From positions 100,776 through 164,775 of the forward strand of contig DASCMH010000065.1 of NCBI GenBank assembly GCA_036010905.1: a DNA stretch of 64,000 nt. Direction: 5' to 3'. Of the stretch, positions 8,429 through 16,587 are shown in pieces. The stretch's first letter is position 1, and every line of letters begins with the position of its first letter. The position numbers and the translations under genes were made by a program. The notes below the pieces were generated by a model. That model was not told where the DNA came from. It did no database searches and saw nothing but the letters and a program-made list of their open reading frames with translations. Source of the stretch: SMWD01 sp002729875. GTDB taxonomy: Bacteria; Pseudomonadota; Gammaproteobacteria; Steroidobacterales; GCA-2729495.

Positions 8429-9610
8429 GTGAGTTTATCAGTTTCACAACGCGTTCAGCGAGTCAAACCATCGCCGACGCTGGCCGTCACCGCATTGGCA
8501 GCAGAATTGCGAGCCCAGGGTCGTGACGTTATCGGCCTGGGTTCCGGTGAGCCGGATTTCGATACCCCGGAGCACATCAAGGCCGCGGCAATCCAGGCCA
8601 TCAAGGCCGGACAAACAAAATATACTGCCGTCGACGGAACGGCTGAACTCAAAACAGCCATCATTAATAAATTCCTGCGCGATAATTCACTGGAGTATGC
8701 GCCTGAGCAGATTCTCGTCTCGAGTGGCGCCAAGCAGACCTGCTACAACGTTTGCAACGCGGTATTAAATCCCGGGGATGAGGCAATCATTCCCGCGCCA
8801 TACTGGGTCTCATATCCGGAAATGGTCAAACTTGCCGACGGCGAACCGGTTATCGTCTCGGCAAATATTGATGACAACTTCAAGATCACGCCGGACGCAC
8901 TGGCCGCCACCATTACAGAACGCACCAAACTGTTATTCCTGAACAGCCCGTCCAACCCAACCGGCGCTGCTTATTCTCGCGCCGAATTGGCCGCACTCGG
9001 TGACGTTTTACTCGAGCACCCCGGGATTGTTGTTGCGACCGACGATATGTATGAGCATATCTATTGGGCTGATGACCCGTTCACGAGCCTCGCAGAAGCC
9101 TGCCCCGGACTCTACGATCAGACTGTAACCATCAATGGCGTATCCAAGTGTTATGCGATGACCGGTTGGCGTATCGGTTACTGCGGCGGACCGAAAAATA
9201 TTATTCAGGCAATGAAAAAGATCCAGAGTCAGAGCACCTCGAATGCGTGTTCAATCGCACAGGCTGCAAGCGTTGCAGCACTTGACGGTGACCAAAGCTG
9301 CATTCCTGAATGGACGGCGGCTTTCAAGCAACGCCATGATTATGTCGTTGCTGCATTGAACGACATCAACGGCATCAACTGCGCCCCGGGCGACGCAACA
9401 TTTTACGCCTTTCCAAATGTTGCCGGTGCAATTGAAGCCAAAGGCCTGGAAAACGATACGGCGCTGGCTGAGTTGCTTCTCAATGAGGCCGAAGTAGCGC
9501 TGGTACCTGGTTCTGCGTTTGGCGCACCGGGCTATATCCGCCTGTCTTTTGCAACCGGCCTTGACACGCTCAAAGAGGCCATTGGACGCATCGCACGAGT
9601 ACTTGGCTAA
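8429..9610 (+). CDS. Aspartate/aromatic aminotransferase, class I PLP-dependent (AAT type Ib)
   Basis: This cytoplasmic transaminase interconverts aspartate and oxaloacetate with glutamate/2-oxoglutarate. Some relatives also act on prephenate. Seen: N-terminal PSPTLAVTALAAELRAQG and LGSGEPDFDTP, the substrate/PLP segments NSPSNPTGAAYS and ATDDMYEHIYW, and the Schiff-base lysine in GVSKCYAMTGWRIGY. I chose the GTG at 8429 (393 aa) because AGAGGA lies 7 nt upstream and family proteins start here. An upstream ATG at 8387 would add 14 unconserved residues. It stands alone, divergent from uvrB, with tRNA-Asn 77 nt downstream. Confidence 0.93.
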   Translation: MSLSVSQRVQRVKPSPTLAVTALAAELRAQGRDVIGLGSGEPDFDTPEHIKAAAIQAIKAGQTKYTAVDGTAELKTAIINKFLRDNSLEYAPEQILVSSGAKQTCYNVCNAVLNPGDEAIIPAPYWVSYPEMVKLADGEPVIVSANIDDNFKITPDALAATITERTKLLFLNSPSNPTGAAYSRAELAALGDVLLEHPGIVVATDDMYEHIYWADDPFTSLAEACPGLYDQTVTINGVSKCYAMTGWRIGYCGGPKNIIQAMKKIQSQSTSNACSIAQAASVAALDGDQSCIPEWTAAFKQRHDYVVAALNDINGINCAPGDATFYAFPNVAGAIEAKGLENDTALAELLLNEAEVALVPGSAFGAPGYIRLSFATGLDTLKEAIGRIARVLG

Positions 9611-9632
9611 CAAAAAACGATGCATTGCTGCC

Positions 9633-9662
9633 TTGACTTGCATCAGGGCATTCGGGAGAATT
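9633..9662 (+). promoter_or_regulatory. Candidate promoter for tRNA-Asn
   Basis: TTGACT (9633-9638) and AGAATT (9657-9662; GAGAAT with 17-nt spacing also fits) precede tRNA-Asn by 25 nt. The discriminator is GC-rich, as expected of stringently controlled stable-RNA promoters. Confidence 0.45.
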
Positions 9663-9687
9663 CCGACGCCCTCCGGGGCTTTACCAC

Positions 9688-9763
9688 TCCCCGATAGCTC
9701 AGTTGGTAGAGCGATTGACTGTTAATCAATTGGTCCCTGGTTCGAGTCCGGGTCGGGGAGCCA
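9688..9763 (+). tRNA. tRNA-Asn (GTT)
   Basis: This is a 76-nt cloverleaf with encoded CCA. The acceptor is TCCCCGA/TCGGGGA, the D arm is GCTCAGTTGGTAGAGC, the anticodon stem ATTGA/TCAAT holds CTGTTAA with anticodon GTT, and the T arm is CCTGGTTCGAGTCCGGG-like. A strong terminator follows 8 nt later. The 3' end of this gene is flanked by an integrase-like remnant, as in a used att site. Confidence 0.96.
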
Positions 9764-9771
9764 ATCAAATC

Positions 9772-9804
9772 AAAGGCTTAGCTCTAACGGGCTAAGCCTT
9801 TTTT
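9772..9804 (+). terminator. Rho-independent terminator after tRNA-Asn
   Basis: AAAGGCTTAGC (9772-9782) pairs with GCTAAGCCTTT across an 8-nt loop, ending in a run of six T (9799-9804). It is strongly plus-strand oriented. Confidence 0.9.
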
Positions 9805-10105
9805 GGTTAAAAGTTGCATTAAGGCACAAACCAAGGCGCACATTACTGCAGATAGGTTGGGACACTGCAGCACACAAATCACTGCCCGTTATTCACACCC
9901 GGGCCAGAATGCTACGCATGACTTGATGCGGGTCACTATCAGCAAAGTTTTGGGTAAAACTGATAGTAGCGAGGTTTATGAAACTTCTCATGAAATGGTT
10001 TGTACTGGCACAACCCTCACCACTGGCACACTTACACTCGCTTATGACGAAACCAACCTCACCAGGTTCCAGGCGTTGAATGAATACTCACAAAACGTAA
10101 CCTGA
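9803..10105 (+). pseudogene. Remnant of a tyrosine-recombinase (integrase) C-terminus
   Basis: The open frame (TTG at 9803, about 100 codons) has no start-proximal domain and no ribosome site. Residues 12-34 read AHITADRLGHCSTQITARYS. The LGH box followed by a tyrosine about 10 residues on (RYSH) is the arrangement of the last two catalytic positions of XerCD/phage-type integrases. The upstream Arg and H-x-x-R motifs are missing, and the last 50 residues look random. Its position directly behind a tRNA 3' end is where integrases of tRNA-targeted elements sit. I infer a decayed integration event. The identification rests on about 25 residues. Confidence 0.45.
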
Positions 10106-10228
10106 GAAGGCCAACTTGAACTGACGCAGTACAAACGCTGGCAGACAGTAGATGCAGTCATGCACTACCCTGCTCCGTTGCTCCATCTGAATGGTATGTT
10201 CCCGGTGTCAGAGCTTGGACACAACGGG
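10106..10228. other. No recognisable gene; part of tRNA-Asn scar
   Basis: Short reading frames here lack ribosome sites and known motifs. I searched by eye for a second copy of the tRNA-Asn 3' end (attR) in 9764-10831 and found none. Confidence 0.5.
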
Positions 10229-10468
10229 TCACTCAACGAATAGATACCGATTCTTGAATGTATTAATTATTTTTTCTACTTCACAACCACCGGCATCTTC
10301 GGAGCAATATGGACCGCTTATGGCGGCAATCGACCAATTGCATCCAGCACGATCAGAGTCTACTCGCATCAGAGAACTCACCATGTAACCTTGGCATTTG
10401 CGACTCGAATCAAACCGTGCGTTTATTTTTGCCAGCAATCTGTTCTCAGAAATAAGTTGACGTTTCAT
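10229..10468 (-). CDS. Small orphan protein, 79 aa, unknown function
   Basis: The ATG at 10468 has AGGGGG about 6 nt upstream, a good ribosome site. The product starts MKRQLISENRLLAKINARF and has no signal peptide. Its C-terminal half is cysteine-containing: DRAGCNWSIAAISG, then YCSEDAGGCEVEK. The pattern looks like a small folded soluble domain rather than random sequence, but I do not recognise a named family. It sits isolated in the AT-rich scar between tRNA-Asn and the SPFH gene. The flanking base composition is lower in GC than that of neighbours, so recent acquisition is possible. It may also be non-coding. Confidence 0.42.
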   Translation of the reverse strand: MKRQLISENRLLAKINARFDSSRKCQGYMVSSLMRVDSDRAGCNWSIAAISGPYCSEDAGGCEVEKIINTFKNRYLFVE

Positions 10469-10831
10469 GGGCAACCCCCTATATGTAAACCTAAAAATTC
10501 CGCATGGTTTCCTGAATTTTTTATATGTGGCGGATGATCTTCAGGTTTTGCACCTTGACATGAATCGTTGTTTATTATTTGAATATGAATTTACTTTGTT
10601 CCAGATTTAACAGTTAACTTAACACTATCATTTATTTTAAATAATAATAAACTTTTTTTACATAATCATAAAATTTATAGGGGTATTTCTTTAATTTCTG
10701 CATTTATGAATACATTAAGCACTAACTGCAGACTTTGCCTGTGCGCCCGAGTTTTGACAGCAATTAAACCCGTTTCATCCGGTTTCCGGTTACCTGCCGA
10801 GCGAACCAATCCTGAAAAGTGACCTAGCCGG
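10469..10831. other. AT-rich intergenic stretch without a recognisable gene
   Basis: Positions 10500-10690 are markedly AT-rich compared with the roughly 53% GC surroundings, including long A/T runs around 10620-10680. A 67-codon frame at 10675-10878 overlaps the SPFH stop and has no supporting motif. I see no tRNA, insertion sequence end or terminator hairpin of note. Confidence 0.5.
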
Positions 10832-11794
10832 TCATGAGTTGGAGGGCGGCAAAGTTGCCGCCGCACTTGCCGAATCACCGTGCTTGAAAATACTTGTGGC
10901 CAGGGAAATCATTGAAGAAATGTCGCTCAGATTGGCCGGCACAATCAATGTATTGGCCTCCTTTGCCAAATTGCCGAATTTATCAATATAATCTTCTGCT
11001 ATGCGTAATTGCATCGCCTCATGTCCCCCTTCGGATACGACGGATTTAGCGACATATTTCAATCCCTCGGCCGTAGCTGTAGCTATGGCAAGAATAGCTT
11101 CGGCTTGACCCTGTGCCTCATTAATCTGCTGCTGTTTGGCTGCCTCTGATTCTTTAATTACTCGTTGCTTCTCACCCTCAGCCTGATTGATCTTTGCATC
11201 CCGCTCACCTTCCGAGGTCAGAATGACCGCGCGCTTTTCACGTTCTGCCCGCATTTGTTTTTCCATGGCCCCCAAAACATCGGCAGGAGGATTAATGTTT
11301 TTTATCTCGTAGCGTAAAACTTTTACACCCCAGGGATCTGAGGCCATATCGAGTTCCGCGACAACATTGGCATTAATCGCACCACGTTCCTCAAAAGTAC
11401 GATCCAGCACAATTTTGCCGATTTCACTACGTAATGTCGTTTGTGCCAGTTGCGCAATAGCGAAAAGAAAGTCAGTAATTCCGTAAGAAGCCCTTTTCGG
11501 ATCCATTACCTGTAGATATAAAACACCATCAACACCGACCTGGACGTTGTCTTTCGTAATACAGACTTGCTCAGCGATATCAATCGCGATTTCCTTAAGA
11601 CTATGCCGATAGGACGGTTTTTCCAGAAACGGAATCAGGATATGAAAACCGGCATGCAGAGTTCGGCTGTATTTACCAAGTTTCTCAACGACAAAAGCAC
11701 TTTGCTGAGGAACAACAACGGCTGTCTTGGCAAGTATGACGATAACCACAATGGCAACCGACAAGGCAGCCCAAAAAGTTACATTTTCGATCAT
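10832..11794 (-). CDS. qmcA: SPFH/Band 7 stomatin-like membrane protein (paraslipin/QmcA type)
   Basis: This 320-residue, inner-membrane-anchored scaffold protein belongs to the family that oligomerises in lipid microdomains. Seen: one N-terminal membrane helix (residues about 6-26), the Band 7 domain opening VVPQQSAFVVEKLGKYSRTL, the conserved LDRTFEERGAINANVV, and a long charged coiled coil (MRAEREKRAVILTSEGERDA onward) ending in a hydrophobic tail. The start at 11794 has GAGGAA 8 nt upstream. The NfeD-like gene lies 21 bp upstream on the same strand, the classical SPFH-NfeD pairing, in which NfeD's OB-fold is thought to bind the SPFH oligomer. Function is probably in membrane quality control (inference). 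Confidence 0.9.
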   Translation of the reverse strand: MIENVTFWAALSVAIVVIVILAKTAVVVPQQSAFVVEKLGKYSRTLHAGFHILIPFLEKPSYRHSLKEIAIDIAEQVCITKDNVQVGVDGVLYLQVMDPKRASYGITDFLFAIAQLAQTTLRSEIGKIVLDRTFEERGAINANVVAELDMASDPWGVKVLRYEIKNINPPADVLGAMEKQMRAEREKRAVILTSEGERDAKINQAEGEKQRVIKESEAAKQQQINEAQGQAEAILAIATATAEGLKYVAKSVVSEGGHEAMQLRIAEDYIDKFGNLAKEANTLIVPANLSDISSMISLATSIFKHGDSASAAATLPPSNS

Positions 11795-11815
11795 GCTTAA
11801 TTTCCTCGTCGTGAT

Positions 11816-12256
11816 TTAGTTGTTTTCGTTAGAAATAACTTCGATGGTCAGACCCTTGAAAGCGCTGATTTTAGCCCTGGTATTCTGACTGATTACAGTC
11901 TCACCGACATTCGTTGCCGTCCACGAGGTACCACGAAAATTAACCCGACAGGATTGCCCGGGCTCAAGTGCTTCATTCAACGCCAGAAATTCACCTTCAG
12001 GGTCTTCGTCATACTCTTCACTGCCTTTCATTGCCATGCGGCGCAAAGGCTTACGTAGCAGACCAAGGCTCAATAAACAAAATAATGCGAATAGCAGCCA
12101 CTCACCCCATTCGGGGATTCCAATGCCCGCCACATCAAGCAAACCAACCGATATTGCTGAAATCCCGATAAAAACCAGGAAAAAATCCAAATCAACCAAT
12201 AAAAGCTCCGCGCCAAGTATTAACGCGCCAATAATGATCCAGCCCCACCATTGCAT
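11816..12256 (-). CDS. NfeD-family membrane protein, SPFH partner
   Basis: This is a short NfeD (146 aa from the ATG at 12256, MQWWGWIIIG). It has two to three transmembrane segments in the first 75 residues (WGWIIIGALILGAELLLVDL; FFLVFIGISAISVGLLDV; EWLLFALFCLLSLGLL). A C-terminal OB-fold follows, with GQSCRVNFRGTSWTA and the closing VISQNTRAKISAFKGLTIEV. The frame remains open upstream to 12304, but GGGAG sits before 12256 and family members begin here. It is the YbbJ-like partner co-transcribed with the stomatin-like gene. No NfeD protease domain is present. Confidence 0.88.
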   Translation of the reverse strand: MQWWGWIIIGALILGAELLLVDLDFFLVFIGISAISVGLLDVAGIGIPEWGEWLLFALFCLLSLGLLRKPLRRMAMKGSEEYDEDPEGEFLALNEALEPGQSCRVNFRGTSWTATNVGETVISQNTRAKISAFKGLTIEVISNENN

Positions 12257-12353
12257 CGCTATACCGCTCCCATTAGTTTGTGCAGATACGTATATTAACA
12301 GCAATCAGATGGAACAGTGTTTGGCCAGGGAGCCCTGACAAGTGCGCTTCAGG

Positions 12354-12755
12354 TTAATGCAGTTGTTTCAATGTAGCAGCATTCAGGAGATGCGCCCCCA
12401 GGTCCACAACGGCTGCCACAGTCAGTAAATCGGGATTGGCGGCACAGAATTCAGCAAAGTGTCCGGTCAGGCTGTCAAAGTCCCAGGATTGACCCGACTC
12501 GTTTGCAATATCGAGAAGTTCGTCAATTGATTTGCCGGATTTTGCCTGGTAAAAGCCTTCGGCCCAGGTCAGCAATAGCCGCTTTGTGCCCAGCGGTCCG
12601 ATTACAATCATTTCATTAAATACTTCGCAGGGTATTGTGCCGATATCAGGCACCCCACCCATTCCAGGCGGCAACTTCAATTTATCAGCCGCCGCCGTAG
12701 CATTTAAAACCTGCGCGAGGATTAGTAATAAAATCGATTTGCTCAACATATTCAT
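12354..12755 (-). CDS. Small secreted HdeA-like protein
   Basis: From the ATG at 12755 the product has 133 residues and a clear signal peptide (MNMLSKSILLLILAQVLNAT, cleavage near ATAAA). The mature part contains PCEVFNEMIVI, LLLTWAEGFYQAKSGK and FAEFCAANPDLL. The two cysteines about 70 residues apart, and the W-x-x-G-[FY] segment, match the layout of the periplasmic HdeA acid-chaperone family as I remember it. The assignment is by pattern only. It lies 22 bp behind the eight-helix membrane protein gene and probably shares its transcript. Confidence 0.6.
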   Translation of the reverse strand: MNMLSKSILLLILAQVLNATAAADKLKLPPGMGGVPDIGTIPCEVFNEMIVIGPLGTKRLLLTWAEGFYQAKSGKSIDELLDIANESGQSWDFDSLTGHFAEFCAANPDLLTVAAVVDLGAHLLNAATLKQLH

Positions 12756-12777
12756 CAATATTGCTCTGTCTGTTTGC

Positions 12778-13722
12778 CTATGCTGAACGGCTTCTGCCCA
12801 GTTCTGATGGCTTCTTTGGAGCAAGAATCAACAATAAAACCAAGGCCAGAAAGGCACCCAACACCACGGACATCTCAATCTTGTAATCCCAGGGACGCAC
12901 CCAAATCTCGGTAAACAGATTCCACTTCGTGGCTACCTCAACACTGACCCAGAAAATACTGCCGACAGGAATCGCATATCGGAGTGCCGTTGAGGTTCTC
13001 TTGAATTTGAGCAAACGGAAAAAACAATACCCACTCCAGACAAAAGCAACAAAAACCGTAACCATGTTGAGGCCGAAGAATAAGTCTTCGGAACCCACTA
13101 ACCCGGGGTCGAAACACAGTAAATTCCATATGTAGCAAAACCAGGTGACATAGATCGTTTCCATGAATGTGATGACGGCATAATTCCGGTCACGTGACCT
13201 CTTGGTACTTGATCCCAGTCCTTCCTGCAAACCAAGTTTACGCTGGATCCACAAAAACAGATTGCAGCGGGTATCCTTGTCGAATGTGTAAAAACACAGC
13301 TGCATCATAAGAATGCCAACCGTCGCACCCATGATCATATATTCGGGAAAGGTACCGCTAACATTCAGACCATCCACACCGTCCATACGTGGCAGCATGC
13401 CCCAGTTACTGCGCCCATAGAACATGAAAAAGAACTCAACCCAGGTCATCCAGATTAACAGACCGGTAATAAAGCCTATCCAGGTCTGCAGGTTTTCGTT
13501 GTTTGACTTTACCCCATACCACAGCAGGATAATGGCGCCAATGCCTATGAAAACAGAAGCGATATAGGTGTTTTCCTGGCCCAGCCCATGTTCGATAAGA
13601 ACCATTAATGTATGGCCCAGCGCGATTGCAAACAGCATCAAGACGAAGGTCACGATGCCTACAATCGGCGGCTTCCAGAGTTTTGACTTTCCAGTAATAT
13701 TGTTAGTGGTTGCCGATGTCAT
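12778..13722 (-). CDS. Uncharacterised polytopic membrane protein, about eight helices
   Basis: I do not recognise a named family. From the ATG at 13722 (GGAGAG 6 nt upstream) it has 314 residues and about eight hydrophobic segments. Between or at helix edges it carries conserved-looking aromatic/acidic clusters: WVEFFFMFYGRSNWG, FMETIYVTWFCYIWNLLCF and WNLFTEIWVRPWDYKIE. One soluble loop (about 165-190, KLGLQEGLGSSTKRSRDRN) is basic and probably cytoplasmic. There is no signal peptide, nucleotide-binding motif or transporter signature. The HdeA-like gene follows 22 bp downstream. Buried Trp/Glu/Tyr-rich helices could bind a cofactor or lipid, but that is a guess. Confidence 0.75.
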   Translation of the reverse strand: MTSATTNNITGKSKLWKPPIVGIVTFVLMLFAIALGHTLMVLIEHGLGQENTYIASVFIGIGAIILLWYGVKSNNENLQTWIGFITGLLIWMTWVEFFFMFYGRSNWGMLPRMDGVDGLNVSGTFPEYMIMGATVGILMMQLCFYTFDKDTRCNLFLWIQRKLGLQEGLGSSTKRSRDRNYAVITFMETIYVTWFCYIWNLLCFDPGLVGSEDLFFGLNMVTVFVAFVWSGYCFFRLLKFKRTSTALRYAIPVGSIFWVSVEVATKWNLFTEIWVRPWDYKIEMSVVLGAFLALVLLLILAPKKPSELGRSRSA

Positions 13723-13989
13723 TTTGCTCTCCACGCTAAAATCAAAATTATGCGCGACGTAATACACGCTGGCGCATCAATCACCGCATGGTCACAATAA
13801 GATGGATTTATATTACGCAGCCAAGCCCTTGCCTGTGTTAACCAACGGTCAACAGGTGACAACGCAGAGCAAATATCGGCAATTCCGTTGCCAGCTATTG
13901 GCTATTCTGCTGAAATTTATTGGCCAACAGCCTCAACCGGGTCCGTTTGCAGATGCAAATCCTGCCTGCAAATGGTTCATGCCAGAATG

Positions 13990-14841
13990 TCAGAGCAAGG
14001 ACTCACCCTGCAAGGACGAAACGATCTCCGGGTCAACCCTGGCCGCGTCAATCGTTGCCCGAACATAACCAAGTTTGCTGCCACAATCGTACCGGGTTCC
14101 CTCGAACCGATAAGCTTGAACGGACTCATGGCCGAGTAGATCGGCGATTGCATCGGTTAGTTGTATTTCACCACCGGCGCCCCGACCGGTAGTCTCAAGT
14201 AAATCAAATATCTTCGGCGTTAACAGATAACGACCGACAACCGCCAAAGTAGATGGAGCCTCTGCCGGGTTCGGCTTTTCGACTATAGCCTTCATGTGGT
14301 CGGCATGATCAACAGCCACTATGCCATAACTGCCGGTCTTGTCCTGCGGCACATTTTCGACGGCAACAACACTGGAAGCATTTATTTCAAACTGTTTGGC
14401 CATTTGCGACAGGCAACCCACTTCACCGCGAATCAAATCATCGGGCAAGTGCACAAAGAATGGTTCATTGCCTACAGCCGGGCGTGCGCATAATACGGCA
14501 TGCCCCAAACCTAGCGGCTCACCCTGACGTATGAATACACAAGACACATCTTTGGGCAGAATCTCCCGGACTTTCTTGAGCATCTCCTTTTTTCCTGAGG
14601 CTTCAAGCGCGCGGTCAAGATCGGAATCTACATCAAAATGATCCTCAATCGCTCGTTTCGAACTGTGAGTAATAAAAACCAGGCGTGTGACACCGGCTTC
14701 AAGCGCCTCCTCGACAGCAAACTGGATCAGCGGCTTGTCGACAATAGGCAACATCTCCTTGGGCACCGCCTTGGTTGCAGGCAGAAAACGAGTGCCACGA
14801 CCTGCGACCGGAAAAACGGCAGTCCTGATGGACGTGGGCAT
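13990..14841 (-). CDS. galU: UTP-glucose-1-phosphate uridylyltransferase
   Basis: This enzyme makes UDP-glucose from UTP and glucose-1-phosphate for envelope glycans. Its length of 283 residues from the ATG at 14841 is typical (GGAG 8 nt upstream; the frame extends upstream but without conserved sequence). Seen: the nucleotidyltransferase signature FPVAGRGTRFLPATKAVPKE, the PIVDKPLIQFAVEEAL segment, the metal/substrate region VHLPDDLI, VEKPNPAEAPS with the catalytic lysine region, and GGEIQLTDAI. It stands alone, with a strong hairpin upstream separating it from the ComEA-like gene. Confidence 0.96.
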   Translation of the reverse strand: MPTSIRTAVFPVAGRGTRFLPATKAVPKEMLPIVDKPLIQFAVEEALEAGVTRLVFITHSSKRAIEDHFDVDSDLDRALEASGKKEMLKKVREILPKDVSCVFIRQGEPLGLGHAVLCARPAVGNEPFFVHLPDDLIRGEVGCLSQMAKQFEINASSVVAVENVPQDKTGSYGIVAVDHADHMKAIVEKPNPAEAPSTLAVVGRYLLTPKIFDLLETTGRGAGGEIQLTDAIADLLGHESVQAYRFEGTRYDCGSKLGYVRATIDAARVDPEIVSSLQGESLL

Positions 14842-14931
14842 TACTTTGACTCCGCAGAAAACGATTAAGTGGCCGCATAATAGCCAATTCACTAAATTAT
14901 TGCTGTAGCAATCATTGCTGACAGGCTGTAA

Positions 14932-14960
14932 AGGCAAGGCGGGCAGTGCCCGCCTTGCCT
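14932..14960. terminator. Strong 13-bp hairpin between galU and the ComEA-like gene
   Basis: AGGCAAGGCGGGC (14932-14944) and GCCCGCCTTGCCT (14948-14960) pair perfectly around AGT. On the minus strand a short TTTA follows, so it probably terminates the ComEA-like transcript, although the T tract is weak. Confidence 0.6.
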
Positions 14961-14979
14961 CTCTGAATGCCGAACCCGG

Positions 14980-15258
14980 TTAGTCTGCCTGACTCAAAAT
15001 GATATTGACCTCATTAACCTGCAGAATATGAGTTCCGATGCCGGACACATTCAGCAAGTCTTCAGCAGATGAAAATGCTCCGTATTGCTCTCGATAGTCC
15101 ACGATGGCCTGCGCCCTGGATACTCCTACCCCATTCAGTTCTCGCGCAATCGTTTCTGCATCCGCACTGTTCAGATCCACCGGACCGGCCCAGGACGTCA
15201 ATACAAGCAACCCACTCAGCAATAAACCGGCTACCTGCAGTGTTAACTGTTTCACCAT
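14980..15258 (-). CDS. ComEA-like helix-hairpin-helix protein, secreted
   Basis: This 92-residue protein has an N-terminal signal peptide (MVKQLTLQVAGLLLSGLLVL, cleavage near SWA-G) and two helix-hairpin-helix motifs: LNSADAETIARELNGVGVSR and YGAFSSAEDLLNVSGIGTH. The family binds double-stranded DNA non-specifically. ComEA homologues pull DNA into the periplasm during natural transformation, although many short versions have no proven competence role. AGGAGAG lies 4 nt before the ATG. No other competence gene is adjacent. Confidence 0.85.
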   Translation of the reverse strand: MVKQLTLQVAGLLLSGLLVLTSWAGPVDLNSADAETIARELNGVGVSRAQAIVDYREQYGAFSSAEDLLNVSGIGTHILQVNEVNIILSQAD

Positions 15259-15387
15259 GACTCTCTCCTTGAATATTATTAAACGTTCCGTTGCACCGAC
15301 ATAAACGGTGAACGTCAGAGATGATAGGGTTCGGGCCTGATCAGGATAAGCAATGAAACGCCCCGGTTTGTGCTGAAATAGGCTGCG

Positions 15388-16587
15388 CTAGAAACCACTT
15401 ACCAGGTTTATCTTGACGATTGGTCTTATCGACTCCCACGTGTGACAGCCGGGACACTGCCATTGCATGATCAGGCAAGCATAACCACACTCGCGACAGA
15501 CATAACCGGGACGAGCCGTAACGATACTTCTGAGCGCATCACGAACCCGGTTGATAATTGACAATTGCTGCGTTTCATCAACATCGATAAAACGCTCGGC
15601 GCCAACCAGTTGTCCCAGGGTCGGATCTGAGGTGAGAAAATTCCGCAAAGCACCGAGCGCTTCAGGATTCTCAATCGCAGGATCCCGCACCGCTGCCATT
15701 GCTATAGATGCAGTGATTTCACTGTCGCATTCCAGTAATTCATGTAAATAAACCGACAACTCGGCTGTCGTTTCGGCGGCCCTGTGAGTCGCCGCCAATT
15801 TGGGTAACACCACAACCAGCAAATCTGGAGCAACCTCTATCGCATCCCGGTATAACAGGGCAGCAGCAGCCGGATCGTCGCTATCGCTGAGAATATCAGC
15901 ACGAACCAGCAGACTGCGCACCGTACGCCGATGGCCTGATTCTGCCTGCTTGAGCATGGCATAGGCCTGCTGGGCATCTTTCTGCTGCCAGGCTTGTTCT
16001 GCCATTTCACAGTAATAGTGAGCAACATGGGCCGTATCTTCAGCGGCTATCGACTGTTTAGCCCGGGCCTTATCCAGCGCCTGACTGGTCTCAACAGCGC
16101 GTTGCCAGTCCTTGGTCACCTCATAAATTCGACACAGCCGTTCCAATCCCTGCAAACGAAATTCCGGCGAATCGCACAATGTCAGGAACATGCTTTCAGC
16201 ACGATCAAACAGGCCGGCACTTAAGAAATCATCAGCCAACGCAGCCTCAGCCTGATTTTTCTGGGCAGGCGTCAGAGCCGGTCGTGCTATAAGGTTCTCA
16301 TGCACTCGAATGGCACGATCAACTTCGCCACGCTTACGAAACAAACTGCCAAGTGCGAAATGAGTCTCGAGCGCTTCATCGTCAAGTTCTGCCATACGCG
16401 TAAAAACTTCAACAGCCCGATCTGATTCCTCATTCAGAACATAGTTCAAACCTTTCATATAATCTGAACTAAGCTTCTCAGAGGAGATATCTTCTTCATC
16501 AGTGTCGCCAAACTTGGCGAATATATAACCGAGTGCGGCAGCAACAAACAGCAGGCCGGCGAGCAGAAAAGCTGACTCAGTCGGCAT
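15388..16587 (-). CDS. lapB: LPS assembly protein B (LapB/YciM)
   Basis: This inner-membrane TPR protein guides FtsH to degrade LpxC and so tunes LPS synthesis. From the ATG at 16587 it has 399 residues: one N-terminal membrane helix (AFLLAGLLFVAAALGYIFAK), then TPR-like helices throughout (for example ALETHFALGSLFRKRGEVDR), and a C-terminal rubredoxin-type metal knuckle YVCRECGYA...WQCPGCHTW. The start lies inside the lapA 3' end (11-nt overlap), which indicates coupling. The neighbouring lapA-ihfB-rpsA order is the conserved one. Confidence 0.95.
   Translation of the reverse strand: MPTESAFLLAGLLFVAAALGYIFAKFGDTDEEDISSEKLSSDYMKGLNYVLNEESDRAVEVFTRMAELDDEALETHFALGSLFRKRGEVDRAIRVHENLIARPALTPAQKNQAEAALADDFLSAGLFDRAESMFLTLCDSPEFRLQGLERLCRIYEVTKDWQRAVETSQALDKARAKQSIAAEDTAHVAHYYCEMAEQAWQQKDAQQAYAMLKQAESGHRRTVRSLLVRADILSDSDDPAAAALLYRDAIEVAPDLLVVVLPKLAATHRAAETTAELSVYLHELLECDSEITASIAMAAVRDPAIENPEALGALRNFLTSDPTLGQLVGAERFIDVDETQQLSIINRVRDALRSIVTARPGYVCRECGYACLIMQWQCPGCHTWESIRPIVKINLVSGF

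Noticed and set aside
10675..10878. 67-codon minus-strand frame overlapping the SPFH stop
   Set aside because: It has no ribosome site, random-looking composition, and overlaps a real gene in another frame.
13802..14068. 88-codon plus-strand frame between the membrane protein and galU
   Set aside because: Half of it is antisense to the galU 3' end, it lacks a ribosome site and shows no domain.
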